Shown: positions 23,186-33,748 of the stretch, one piece after another | How the letters are laid out: the number at the start of each line of letters is the position of its first letter | How positions within the stretch are numbered: position 1 is the stretch's first letter | Assembly (NCBI GenBank): GCA_015680685.1 | Contig: MNCI01029492.1 | Span: 1,549,256-1,613,255, forward strand | Length of the DNA stretch: 64,000 bases | Direction: 5' to 3' | Origin: Gnetum montanum | Lineage: Eukaryota; Streptophyta; Gnetopsida; Gnetales; Gnetaceae | Translations under genes and position numbers: made by a program | The notes under the pieces: model-generated | What the model saw: the letters and a program-made list of their open reading frames with translations, nothing else | What the model was told of the DNA's origin: nothing | The model's database searches: none

Positions 23186-24182
23186 TGTCACATCCCTATT
23201 CTCAAATGATGTCATTTTGTAATAAGGAATTGTAATTATTGTTAAAAGACCCTTAATGAGAGGGCACATTGTAATTACTTGCATGTCTCTTGAAGGAACC
23301 TTTCGAAGTTTGACTTAAGGTATTTATACTAGTAACTTAGAGGTCCTACTAGCATGGAGTTGTGAAGCTAGTAAAGGTGAGTAACATGTGATATATAAAG
23401 TGGGAAAGGAACGAACATGGCCATCCTATTATGATACTATCCTTAAAAGTCTCGTATGACATCACCCTTGAGTCCTTAATCAACAAGGCAAAGAGGGCAC
23501 ACTCAAGATGGACTACACCTTACAAATCACAAAACCTATGGGCACAACATAACAATACACACACATGTTAGTCCAAATGTTAAGGATGTAGCATGTACAC
23601 CTTCAGTATTCATAAAAGCAATAGGACCAACAAGACACATACATGCATAACCATATAAAGTACTTGTATGTATATATAGACATCGTTCTTCTTAAGAGAG
23701 TTAAGACATATTCCTACTCTAACGCATCTAGCCTTAAGCTCTCGCTTCATACAAAAGGGGTGATCCTTGAGCCAAAGAGGCTAAAGCTTCCCCAACAAGC
23801 CTAGATATCCTTGCAATAGTTTACAAAGAATTAGGGTAATGCAGTTCTTTAGGATAAGGGTTAAGATAACATAAAACCTATAAGGATCTTCACACTCCTT
23901 TAGCCCTCAGTCTAGGGGAAAACAATCTTTAAACTAGCAACAAAGCATGTTTTTTTTGCACATCCCTTCTAGCCAAGTCTAGGCCTAATGGTGGTGGCAG
24001 TGCTGGATTACCTCTAAGGGATAGAAGCCAAAGGAAGATAATCCCAAGAAACACCCAAAGTATGACCCAAATACACTCATTCATTTCCCAATTTCCTTAT
24101 TAATAAAGTTCCTTTTGATTTCCTTATACATTTTTCCTATCATGTTCACTATACATAATGTTGAATATAATATATATTTGAC
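23186..24182. repeat. Dispersed repeat, copy 1 (with about 525 bp extra in the middle)
   Basis: The left part (from TGTCACATCCCTATTC, 23186 to about 23423) and the right part (about 23946-24182) match the continuous repeat at 25331-25803. Between them lies about 525 bp absent from the other copy. Starting in TGTCA and ending near TTGACA suggests an LTR, but no target duplication was convincing. The extra segment is either an insertion here or a deletion in copy 2. Confidence 0.6.
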
Positions 24183-25330
24183 ATTGTCCATGACATCCAT
24201 GAACAAAATGTCAAACTTGTGTAGACTCTAGTGGTTTATTTATTCTTCTTGTATCATGATTCAATTTCATTTATCTTCTCTTATCTTGCTTTTGGTTGTA
24301 CTTTGGTACTACATTCAAGTTTGTCATTTATTAATGTCATTTTAGACTTCTATAGGTTATTTAATTTTACAACTTTATAAGTTTGTGAATTATAATAGTC
24401 TAATATCATTTTAGGCTTTTGTAGGTTATTTAATTTTAAAGCTCTATAGCTTCATGATCCGTATAATTTTTATACAAACTTCTTGTGTCTTTCAATGTAT
24501 TTTGGTAGGTATATTTAATTATTTATGAAATATTTCTAACTTTTTCCATGTTGGTATGAGATGCTAGGTGCAAATTGTGTGAGCAAACCAACTAAGCTAT
24601 GGTCCTTAATATTTCTAATTATCATTTAGTAATTACTATATGTAAGCTACAACTAATATGACTTCTATTTCACAATATACATATCATGGATTCTTGAGCA
24701 CACAACTGCTTAATGTAAATGTTATGCTTTGCACTAGTACTATACTCACCATTTGTTAAATTTGGTTGCTACTTTGATTTATGCTACAATTAACGCTACA
24801 TCAAAGTTCTTTGTCATTATGAGTTCTTGGTTAATTTCATGATTATTTGGCTATAAAGTTTTTCCATGATTTGTCTTACATAGAACTGGGTTCATATGAA
24901 CATTGCTTAATCATCATAGTTTGACTTAATTATGTCTAGACTTCTTATTAGTTTGGTACTTGTTATGCAATTCATAACTACTTCTTTCCACTTTTATGAG
25001 TTCTTTTAAGATCAACTTACAAGATTATTTTGCTTACCTTTAACTCATCCTCTATGCTCCAAGCTTCTTTTGGATACCAAGGATATCTAGGAATCTTTTA
25101 GCTTATGAGCATTTACTCATAACTTCTTTCTTCAACTTTATGAAATCTTACACTAGTTAACTTACATAATTTGAATTGGTGTCTTTTGTCTACTCTTCAT
25201 GGCTCCTTTTGGATCTTTGAAGGGTAACTTGAGATCAAGACCATTTTCTTTGTTTTTCATTTCTCTCTTTTTTACTCTTGATTATTCCCATAACATTATG
25301 ATGATGATTAAGTAACTTCAACTTAAGACA
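24183..25330. other. AT-rich spacer between the two dispersed-repeat copies
   Basis: No open frame of useful length and no terminal repeat were seen. If the two flanking copies were LTRs this would be internal DNA, but no gag or pol remnant is visible. Confidence 0.45.
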
Positions 25331-25803
25331 TGTCATGTCCCCATTCCCAAATGGTGTCATTCTATACCATAATTATACCTCAAGAAGTTATAATTATTGT
25401 AATAAGACCCTAATGAAAAGGTACATCATAATTATGAGTATGCCTCTTGAGGTAACCTTTGTAGATTTGACCTGAGGTATTTATACTAAAAACTTAGAGG
25501 TTAGGCCAATAGGGAGTAGTGGAGTTAGTAAAGACAAGTTAATATATGCTAGATGAAGTAGGATAAGAAGGGACTTGGACATCCCATCTAGTAAGGTTTA
25601 GGCCTAGATATGGTGGAAGTGCTATATTGCATCTAAGGGATAGATGCCAAAGGAAGATAGCCATAGTGAATCCTTGAAGCATGACTCAGATATACTTATT
25701 TATTTTCCAATTTCTTTATAAATAAAATTCCTCTGCACTTTTTTTTTTGCATTTTCCCTATCATGTTCACTTTAGATAATGTCAAATATAACATATATTT
25801 AAC
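25331..25803. repeat. Dispersed repeat, copy 2
   Basis: This runs from TGTCATGTCCCCATTCCC to about CATATATTTAACA. It is collinear with both parts of copy 1, sharing for example GAGGTATTTATACTA-type and CCTATCATGTTCACT phrases. It lies in the same orientation about 2.1 kb away and reads as a short non-coding repeat, perhaps a solo LTR of an unrelated family. Confidence 0.6.
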
Positions 25804-26251
25804 ATTTGCCATTATATATGGAAAAGAGATATCACAAGATCTATATTTTTCATGAGCCAACATGCCTACTTACAAACCATCATTACTTTTATTTTACTGT
25901 TTGACATCTTAGTTATTAAAAAACTAATGGTATGATTGTCTAGTCAACTTAAGACCATAATAGTTGAATTATGAGCTTTTTTTCTACCAAAGATATGTGA
26001 TACAACTTGATAATTCATAAAATTCTACACTAGTATTTTTCTCCCATAACATATGCTTAAATAGCTTATTTATCTTTTAGTTTTTATTTTATTTTCTTAT
26101 TGATTTGACATTGGATTAATAGAAGCTAAGGATTTTATCTAGACAATAGACATTTCACAAAATATTAAATTGATTCATATTTCATGGCATCCTATAGAAA
26201 TTTGTTAACAATAAGTATTGGAGATGGGTGTAATCACATTAACAAGTTAGT

Positions 26252-27103
26252 TGATGAGTAGCAAGGTACCCCTACGCTCAACCATATGAATCACAAGCGT
26301 TCACACATGATTCGGTCGAATTCCATGGATGGGACTAATTTTGGTATCTAGATCGTTATGCTTTGATCATAGTTCGCTGTCTTCCCACTTGGACTAGTGG
26401 TAGCTTTGTCACATATGGTTTAGTCCAAAGTGAGGCGTATGATGTTGTCTAATTCTACCTAATGAACAATGGAAAACAAGCTATAAACTAGCCTATGTGC
26501 AATGAGTATTCACTCTTAATTATTTGTATACGTCTTGGACTTCATGAGACTACTTTTAGGATTGCAAAGCATATGTCACTAGGTGTGCCAAACAATACAC
26601 TACTAAATTACCAAGTACTTACACTTAAACATTCATGATTAAGGCATACACATTCTGCTTAATAACAAGAATAGTAAATAGCAATAAATGGAAATGTTTA
26701 ACTAAAGAAAACAATAAATAATTAACAATTAAAAGCAATAATAATCTAAGTGGATGCTGCAATCATGGGAGTAATCTCGATCTTTGTTTTCAGTCATGTA
26801 ATGTGTCCAAGTACGTCACACTTGAACAAAGGTGTTGTACAATTATAAACATCACACCATGGGCATGCATTGGGAATAACAGAACTTTAAGAAAGGCTAT
26901 TAAAAATCAAAAACTAAAAATATCTTCTCTACTACTTATTACATGCCTCAACCATGCATCCAAGTGCTATATTTATAGGTGAGCCTAGAGCAGATGACAT
27001 TAGATATCTAACATCGCTTCCTGGCTTCGACATCGGGTACCCGACATCAGGGCTCCGATATCAGGTATCTAATATAAGGACTTGAAAAATTTATGACTCA
27101 TCA
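26252..27103 (-). repeat. 3' LTR of element C
   Basis: 852 bp, TGATGAG to CTCATCA. On the minus strand it is preceded by CAGTTGTGGGGGTA, the polypurine tract. TATAAATA (minus strand, 26970-26977) lies about 127 nt from the sense start. Upstream of it are GATATC and, more often, GATGTC/GACATC palindromes such as CGATGTCGGGTACCCG. One hairpin unit lies at 26501-26654. Confidence 0.93.
26501..26654 (-). promoter_or_regulatory. Hairpin unit in the element C LTR
   Basis: The middle stem pairs CTTAATTAT (26515-26523) with ATGATTAAG (26635-26643): eight Watson-Crick pairs and one G-T. The outer stem pairs AATGAG (26501-26506) with CACATT (26649-26654), one A-A mismatch. Positions correspond to the units in A, B, D and E although the stem sequences differ. 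Confidence 0.6.
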
Positions 27104-27291
27104 TACCCCCACAACTGAATGAAAACTCATCCTTGAGTCAAATAAAATGAGGGACAAGTTCTTTACAAAACATTGGGAAGGTATGGGATTATTAACTAAC
27201 TTAAACAAAAAATAAAAAAATTGACTCTCACATGCCACAGTGGTGTAGTACAAAAATGGGACACAATATTACAAGACAAAAACTAGGAAGC

Positions 27292-29989
27292 TCATGTGGT
27301 TCCCAAAGGCGGTGGCTCCTCCATTGGTTACTTTCCTTTGTTGCCAGGCTTGTGAAATTTGTAGTGATCAAGTAATGCCTACAAGTTTTCTTCTTTTGCC
27401 CTTGGGTTGTGTACCATCTAGGTTGCTGAGCCAATGTGTGCTGGTGCTAGTACATCTCAAAGACATAGTAGTTGTGGAAACATCTAATTAGCCTTCACTT
27501 ACCAAGCCCCAAACTACTATCATTCCTCCTTAAAGGCCCTAGCTTTTTCTCTGAGTTCATGATAATTTGTTAATTTTCTCGCTAGGTTTGAGGTGACATC
27601 CTTCTATTCCTAGTAGCTAGCTTTAACCACCTCCAATTCTGAGTTTTCCACATGCAGCTGTTGCAAATCGTCTTTTCGATCTGCAAACTCCTTTTTGTAC
27701 AATGCATAGGTGGTGGCTACCTGATTCTCCAGCTCATTCCAAGGTTGACCTGCTATTAACATGGCAAGATTGGCATATCTAAGGTTAGCCAACACCATGT
27801 ATTCTTTCAAATCTTTAATCTATAGGTCTTTATTCTTGACTTCCGCTTGGTGGACCAAGGCATAGCTATCCAGAATTGGCTACCACTCAAGATTTTTTGT
27901 TGACAAGGAGCTGATGTGGGCTTTGGCCATTTGGATCTCTTTTTCATTTATTTATTTGTACATGCCTACTTGGCCACAGAAGTGTTCCTTCAATTTTCGT
28001 GCTTCTTGGCCTTATTTTGCCACACGTTGATTTCAATTGTTGATTTTTGATGAATAGCATGAACCTCCTCCATTGAGAGGATTATGTTCTGTCTGACCAA
28101 TCTATTGATGTCCTAGTTGACCCTCACTAGTTCTCTCAACTGATGGACACTATCTTTTAAGATATTCTTTTTCTTCTCAACTGTAATCAACCTTGACTTT
28201 TCTGCGGTGAGCTGCTTATTTTCTTCTTGTGCAACGGTCAATGCCTTTTTGTACACATGGGATTGTGCATTAGCCATAGAGGCATTCCAGAATGCCTTCT
28301 CTTTTTCTTGTTCTACAGTTGCTCTCTCCTTAGGCAGTTTGGCTAACTACTCCATTCTAAATCGTTCCAACTAGTCAGGTACAACAAAATGGGTAGGATC
28401 CTATCGTTTGGATCTTAGGGTAGCTAGCTCTTATTGTAGTATTTATACTTCTGCTTCTACATGTTCTGCCCTGACTTTAGCCATGACAACTTTCCCTTAG
28501 TGGTGATGAGGTCTGACTATGCTATAGTGACATCACTAGGGATGTCAAATAGGTAGTCATCACTTGCTCCATTTGTAGCAGTCAATCCAATACATCTTCA
28601 TGCACCACAGGAGTCATTAAAGTCCTAGTTGGCATTTGCGCATCTCTAGTCCTAGTAAGATCTACCGGGGGCACAAAAGACATGTTGAATGATTCTTTAA
28701 TATGATTCGTTATTACTTCTGCTATGCCTACCTCATCCTAATGTTACATTATCATAACTGTGGCATCTTCTTTGATTTCAAGCATCACTTGGAATGATGC
28801 GGCATGCCTAAAGATTTTTCTAGACCATTGGGATCCTCCTCCTAATTGTAATGAGATCTTCCCCTTTGTTGGATCAGCTAAAACAGTTGACTATATAGCA
28901 TCATCAATCACTCTGAAGAGATTGGACTCATCCCTACTTCCCTAGCTAACAGCTTCAGCGATCTTCTGTAAATGGCTCATTGAGGGCTTGTAATCTTGTA
29001 GTGGCAATGGTGGTGAAGCTTGTGTCTCTAGGTGCTGTTTAGGCTCATGTTGTGTTTTTGCTTCTGGCTTTGCCTCCTTTGGTTCTTGCTCGTCACCAAG
29101 ATCTTCTCTTGGTGCTACAGGTTTGAGGAGTTTAGCGAAGGAGGCTTTTTGAGCCTTCCAATGCATTTGCATTGTTTCTTAATTAGGAAAGGGAATGGGA
29201 GTGTTAGTTTCCCTACCTTTTTTTCTTCGAATTGCTATTGAATTTCTATGAAGTAGAATTAGGAAAGATTGGCCCCAAATTTACCCATTAAGATAGCACT
29301 TCCCCTAGCCACATATGTTGAAATTCGGTTGAGCCCTTTGGTGGAAAATAGGTGGTATGTCCTAATCTTAAAGTATGTTCTCTCTTCCAGAGTTAATTCA
29401 TTATATGTTTTATCCTCCTTGCCATACGCTTGTTTTAGCTAGAGTTTTTTGGTATCGAGATTAGATCTGGTGGATAGATGGGCTACCTTAGCCCCTTCAT
29501 TTAGCAGATACAGAGCTATTGCAATGGGCTTGCTTAAAAAGAAACATTAACTCCACAAATATTAGTGGTGGTGCCCTCATCTCTATTGTGCCAAAATTGA
29601 TGAGTCCCACCAAGGTACCACTCACCACTGTTCGAAAGAATGGGCCATAAGGGTGATGCCTTAAGTTGCGTCTAAACTACTTTTGAAGCAAACTCCATAA
29701 ATGGGCTAAAATTCATTTCCACGATGACTGAGGTCAATGTGGACTTTTCTAGAATGGCCACAAGGCAATTAGGGGGCAACATGGGATGTTGTCCCTACAT
29801 GGGAGCCTATGGTTCTACAACCTCCCCTTGGATCGACTATCTAGTTGTAGGAGCCTTTTAGTGAATGCTGAAAGATATGGCTTCCTGCTCTTGATATTTT
29901 GCATGTTCACCTTGTTGGCCTTGACTACCTTGTTGATGCTTAGCTGCTCTTTGTGAAGGTTCACCTTGTGCACCTCTTTTTGGGGCCAT
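27292..29989 (-). pseudogene. 3' ORF of element C (conserved domain plus coiled coil), decayed
   Basis: The frame starts at ATG 29989 directly after GATTGCAG and ends at the TGA complement at 27292-27294. Fragments in several frames align with the 3' ORF of element D: FAKLLKPVAPRED near 29110, YKPSMSHLQKIAEA near 28970, and LANLRYANLAMLIA near 27780. The last part is rich in Glu, Lys, Gln and Leu in coiled-coil fashion. Many stops and shifts make it non-functional. The N-terminal domain resembles, by memory only, the 'putative plant transposon protein' domain often found in 3' ORFs of Athila-like elements. No membrane segment or signal peptide is evident, so an envelope role is not supported. 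Confidence 0.6.
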
Positions 29990-30531
29990 CTGCAATCAAG
30001 CAAAGATCAAATGCTACTAAGGTTGCATTTTTTATCATTAATCAGTTGATACCTTACTCGTTACCTTAGTTCATTAAGTTCTTAGTTCATATGACTACAT
30101 AGTTAGAAAAATCTTCAAGAAAAATCTCCAAAAAGTGTTTATCATCTTTTATGACCCTTTGCAATTGGTTCCTTTTTCCTTATGTGTGCCTTATAATGAT
30201 GGGGTTCCTTGGGTGGAGAAATTAAACACATTAATATGATTGATTATTCATGATAATGCCTAAAGTTTTTAACACTCTTACCCTTATAATACCCTCCAAG
30301 CCATAGCAAATTTCAACAATTTGGCACAAGTTTCACACATAAGCACGTCCCACAACTAACTTGAACACTCTTGGTTCAGGTAGGTTCAAACAACATGGAA
30401 ATTGAAGTGGTAGGGAGCCAAATATCACAAGTGGAAAGTGGGTGCGTAGAGCTCTTAAGTTGCAAGAGAAAATTTGAACAACTTCCCTAGTTGCAAATGA
30501 TGAAAATGAAGTTTGTGTATTGCGAGGGTCA

Positions 30532-30610
30532 TATATATAGGGTTTATATGACCTGACGTTGGGTATGCAACATTGCGTTGGACTCGACATCAGGTAGTCG
30601 ACGTTGGGGT
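30532..30610 (-). promoter_or_regulatory. Internal TATA cassette of element C
   Basis: On the minus strand, repeated palindrome-like units (CAACGTCGACTACC, TGATGTCGAG, CAACGCAATG) are followed by TATATATA (30532-30539), 550 nt upstream of the 3' ORF ATG. The arrangement copies the LTR promoter region and uses the same GATGTC variant as C's own LTRs. A conserved leader with GTTAGTTGTGGG (complement near 30349-30360) lies between cassette and ORF. Confidence 0.5.
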
Positions 30611-30695
30611 CCATGAATATGCACTGAATAGGGTAGCTGAGCATGGGAACTAAAGCTTTGTGATTGGTTAAAAGGTTTAAGGTTAGGTTCATAGT

Positions 30696-31764
30696 TGATG
30701 AGTGGCGAGGTACCCCTACACTCCACCATACGAATACGAGCGTGCACGCGCGATCTGGTCGAACTCCGCAGACTAAATGCCTTAACGCCACAAGAAACAC
30801 TTGGGGTTAATCGTTCGTTGTCTTCCCAGGCTTGCTTGTATGTGTCACGGTGTATGGTTAAGCAAGTATGAGGTATGTGATTTTTTTGGTATTTTCGGCT
30901 TATCTTCTATGCTACCAGGAGAAAGGGTTGAGAAAACTAAACTAACTCTAACTAAGATCTAAGTCTAAATTAACTAGCGTCAGCATCCGTTCCCACTTGC
31001 CGGACACACCCTGAACTATGCAACTGCAGCTTACCAAACGCTAATCGTTACTGGGATCGCCACACGTAACGCAAGTGCTCGAAGTGGTCGTACTGAGGCA
31101 CCTATTTAGCCTACGTGTGATAAGCAGCCGATTCCTTAGCCAGCCGTACACACCCGTGGGTGCTCGTAACTAAGTCGTACTTATCACACGATCTAGCCTA
31201 GCAATGAGCAGCCGATTCCTCAACTAGCCGTACACATTGGACCCTGGAGTTACCAAGCGCAGAATCCTGGAATACGCTACTGGGTTACCAAGCAGCCAAT
31301 GCTCGTAATTGAGTCGTACTCATGCATTGCGTCAAGCAGCCGATTCCTTGACTAGCCGTACACGTCCGTAGACGCTCGTAATCAAGTCGTACTTGAACGC
31401 ACTAGGAAAGCAGTAAATGAAAGCAATAAATGAAACCACGTGCTGCAAGGTTTATCCAAACAAGTTCGTCTTTATTGCCGTACACAACTTGGGTTCAGGT
31501 TACAAGCTGCTCGAATAAAGAGCCGTTCACTCTAGGACTCCTACTGCGGGCACATGGGGAAAAATTCTAACTCTGGAGTGATCAATCTGCCAGAGCTTCG
31601 CTACACTAGCCAGGATTGGGAAATGAAGGGAGTGCCGCCTCTTATTTATAGATATGGCGGTGGGACGCGATATCGCGTACGTGATATCGCATGGGATGCG
31701 ATATCGCGGCGACCACGATATCACGTACACGATATCGCGGCCGAGTGCAAGTCGCGTCTCATCA
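30696..31764 (-). repeat. 3' LTR of element B
   Basis: 1069 bp, TGATGAG to CTCATCA. In sense order: five GATATC palindromes within the first 100 nt; TATAAATA (complement 31643-31650) about 115 nt from the start; an AATAAA signal (complement 31471-31476); then three hairpin units (31400 down to 31115). So U3 is very short and the transcribed part of the LTR very long. Confidence 0.96.
31115..31400 (-). promoter_or_regulatory. Three tandem hairpin units in the element B LTR
   Basis: Unit 1 pairs GTGTGATAAG (31115-31124) with CTTATCACAC (31180-31189), a perfect 10 bp. Inside are CTTAG (31135-31139) with CTAAG (31170-31174), and apical CACC with GGTG (31151-31162). Unit 2 pairs ATGAG (31204-31208) with CTCAT (31319-31323), CTCAA (31219-31223) with TTGAG (31309-31313), and CATTGG (31235-31240) with CCAATG (31296-31301). 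Unit 3 pairs GCGTCAAG (31329-31336) with CTTGA and CGC (31392-31400, one bulged A), CTTGA (31347-31351) with TCAAG (31382-31386), and CGTC (31363-31366) with GACG (31371-31374). Stem sequences differ in each unit, yet pairing is kept. Confidence 0.75.
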
Positions 31765-33748
31765 TACCCCCATGACTGAATGAAAACTCGTCCTCGAGTT
31801 CCTTACAATGATATCAGGTAGGTATGGGATTATTAGGGGAAACGGAACTAATGGGATGACATGTGAACGGTCTTTATTACAAGACTTGACAAAAACTGGT
31901 GTTCATGACAACATGGGTGAACACCTTATTACAATGACATCAGGCCACAGTTGGCAGCTGAGAGAAAAGAGGAGAGAGAATAGAAGAGAAGAAGAGAGAA
32001 GAGTCTTGTTGCAACCAATGCCTAGATTACGCCTTTCGTTGTCCATCTGTAAGCGCATTATCAATTCCATTCCTTGCATGCTGCTTCAGCGCTGCTCCAT
32101 TCCAAGTGTCTGCTCCAGATCCATTCCGTTGTTGTATGATTGCCATCTGCACACACAACACAATCATATATTAGCAAGGGTAATTGAATCATTAAGTAAA
32201 GCATACCTTGCTTCGGTTTAGGTTCCTTGGCTAAGTTGTGGTATGGCTAATATGGATCTGGGAAAATGTAGATGATGACTACCGAAGGTATAGGGGTTAG
32301 GAAGAAAAACGAAAAAATCCGGGGCTTAGGATAAAAATCGAAAAATCAGGCCCCGTACCCCCATGACTAATCGCGAACCTCCGGTAGCGTTAGAATGGAG
32401 AGAGAAAAGGAATAGGAATGATAGGTAAAAAGGGACAACTATGGCATCGATAAAAAGGATGTCATGATGGAAATGAACAAAAATGTTAATTAATTGCAAA
32501 ATGTTAAGGAAAAGAAGTTAACTAATGTTCCAAATAGGAATGTCAGTGGGTCCTCCCCAAAGCAGGCTCATGCCCTTAATGCCCTGACAATCCCACATTC
32601 AAAGAGTCCGTGGGCTCTGGGAATGTCCTTTGGAACAAGAGTTAAAGTCTTAACCGTAAGAATTTACCAAAAAGAAAACAAAGCATCAACCAAAGTATAT
32701 ACAATGATACAACCGGCAATGAGGTGAACAATGGAGAGAAGGATGGGAAGAAGAGAAGTGGAATGGAATCCCAAGAACAAGGTGGTGTACAGCCCCTTGT
32801 GTGTTTCATGATTAATGTGACTTGGCGAATCTCATTCCAACTCTGGCCTCAAACCAACCACTTCCAGTGACTTCGCATCAATGCAGTTGGTTAAATCATC
32901 CACTTGGGTAACAAGGATGCAACTTCGAGAAGCCACCACCATTCCGACGAAACAACAGAGAGAATGGGAAGCGAGAAGGGCCTTAGTTAGAGGGAACACT
33001 TTGGTTCCATAACCAGTGCTTGCAGCCCACATTTATTCCGTCTAAGGGGTGTGCTTTGAATCCTCACTTTTAGCTTTGTAGCTTTTTTTTTTTTTTGTTT
33101 TGTGTTTTTATGCGTGGGGACCACACCATGCAAAGACTTCTTTATTTTTATTGTCTCAGCTTCCGATTATTGGGTTACATCGGAACGGTAAGAAAACCCA
33201 AGAAGAAAACATCCAAGCACCCAAGTGAATGACCAACACAAGAGCACCAAGTTCCCTTGAAGTCACACCCTTTTCAAATCCTTGAGTCCTTCCTTAGTTT
33301 GAGAAATGCCCAGTCACTGGTTCGTTAAAGTTCTTATTGGAAGGGAACTGTACATTTCCAAGCCAAGGGAAACCATAGACTTGATGGATGGATGGATGAA
33401 GTGATCTCATTGCCTGCCATATCAAAAGAACATACCTTAGTATCAACAATGTAACTTAAAGGTAAAAACCAAACATTAGCAATTAATGAAAAACAGTTCA
33501 TCCCATCGGCCCGAACACTTATTGGGTGACGAATTTACATGATGGATGACACACACACACACACACACACAAAAAGATAGAAAAATATAACGATGTTGTA
33601 AAACAAAAACAAGAAAAGTTAAAGAAATTTGTAAAACAAAAATTAGAAAAGTTAAAGAAATTGTAAAACAAAAATGTGAAAAACAAAAACGTTGTAAAAC
33701 AAAAATGTGTAAAACAAAAACTGAAAAAGAACTGAGGGCCCCATATGA
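31765..33748 (-). other. Non-coding 3' internal region of element B
   Basis: No gene is supported between the gag-protease stop and the 3' LTR. The region holds a conserved-block motif GGGTGTGACTTCAAGGG (complement 33254-33270), a (CA)n microsatellite near 33550-33570, and copies of the purine phrase AGTCATGGGGG (complements near 32360 and at the ORF end near 33770). The TATA cassette and 3' ORF of C, D and E are absent. Confidence 0.6.

Noticed and set aside
31112-31400. CRISPR-like array from the regularly repeated about 70-bp units
   Set aside because: The units are imperfect, lie inside a plant LTR, recur in other LTRs of the family and form internal hairpins; there are no unique spacers.
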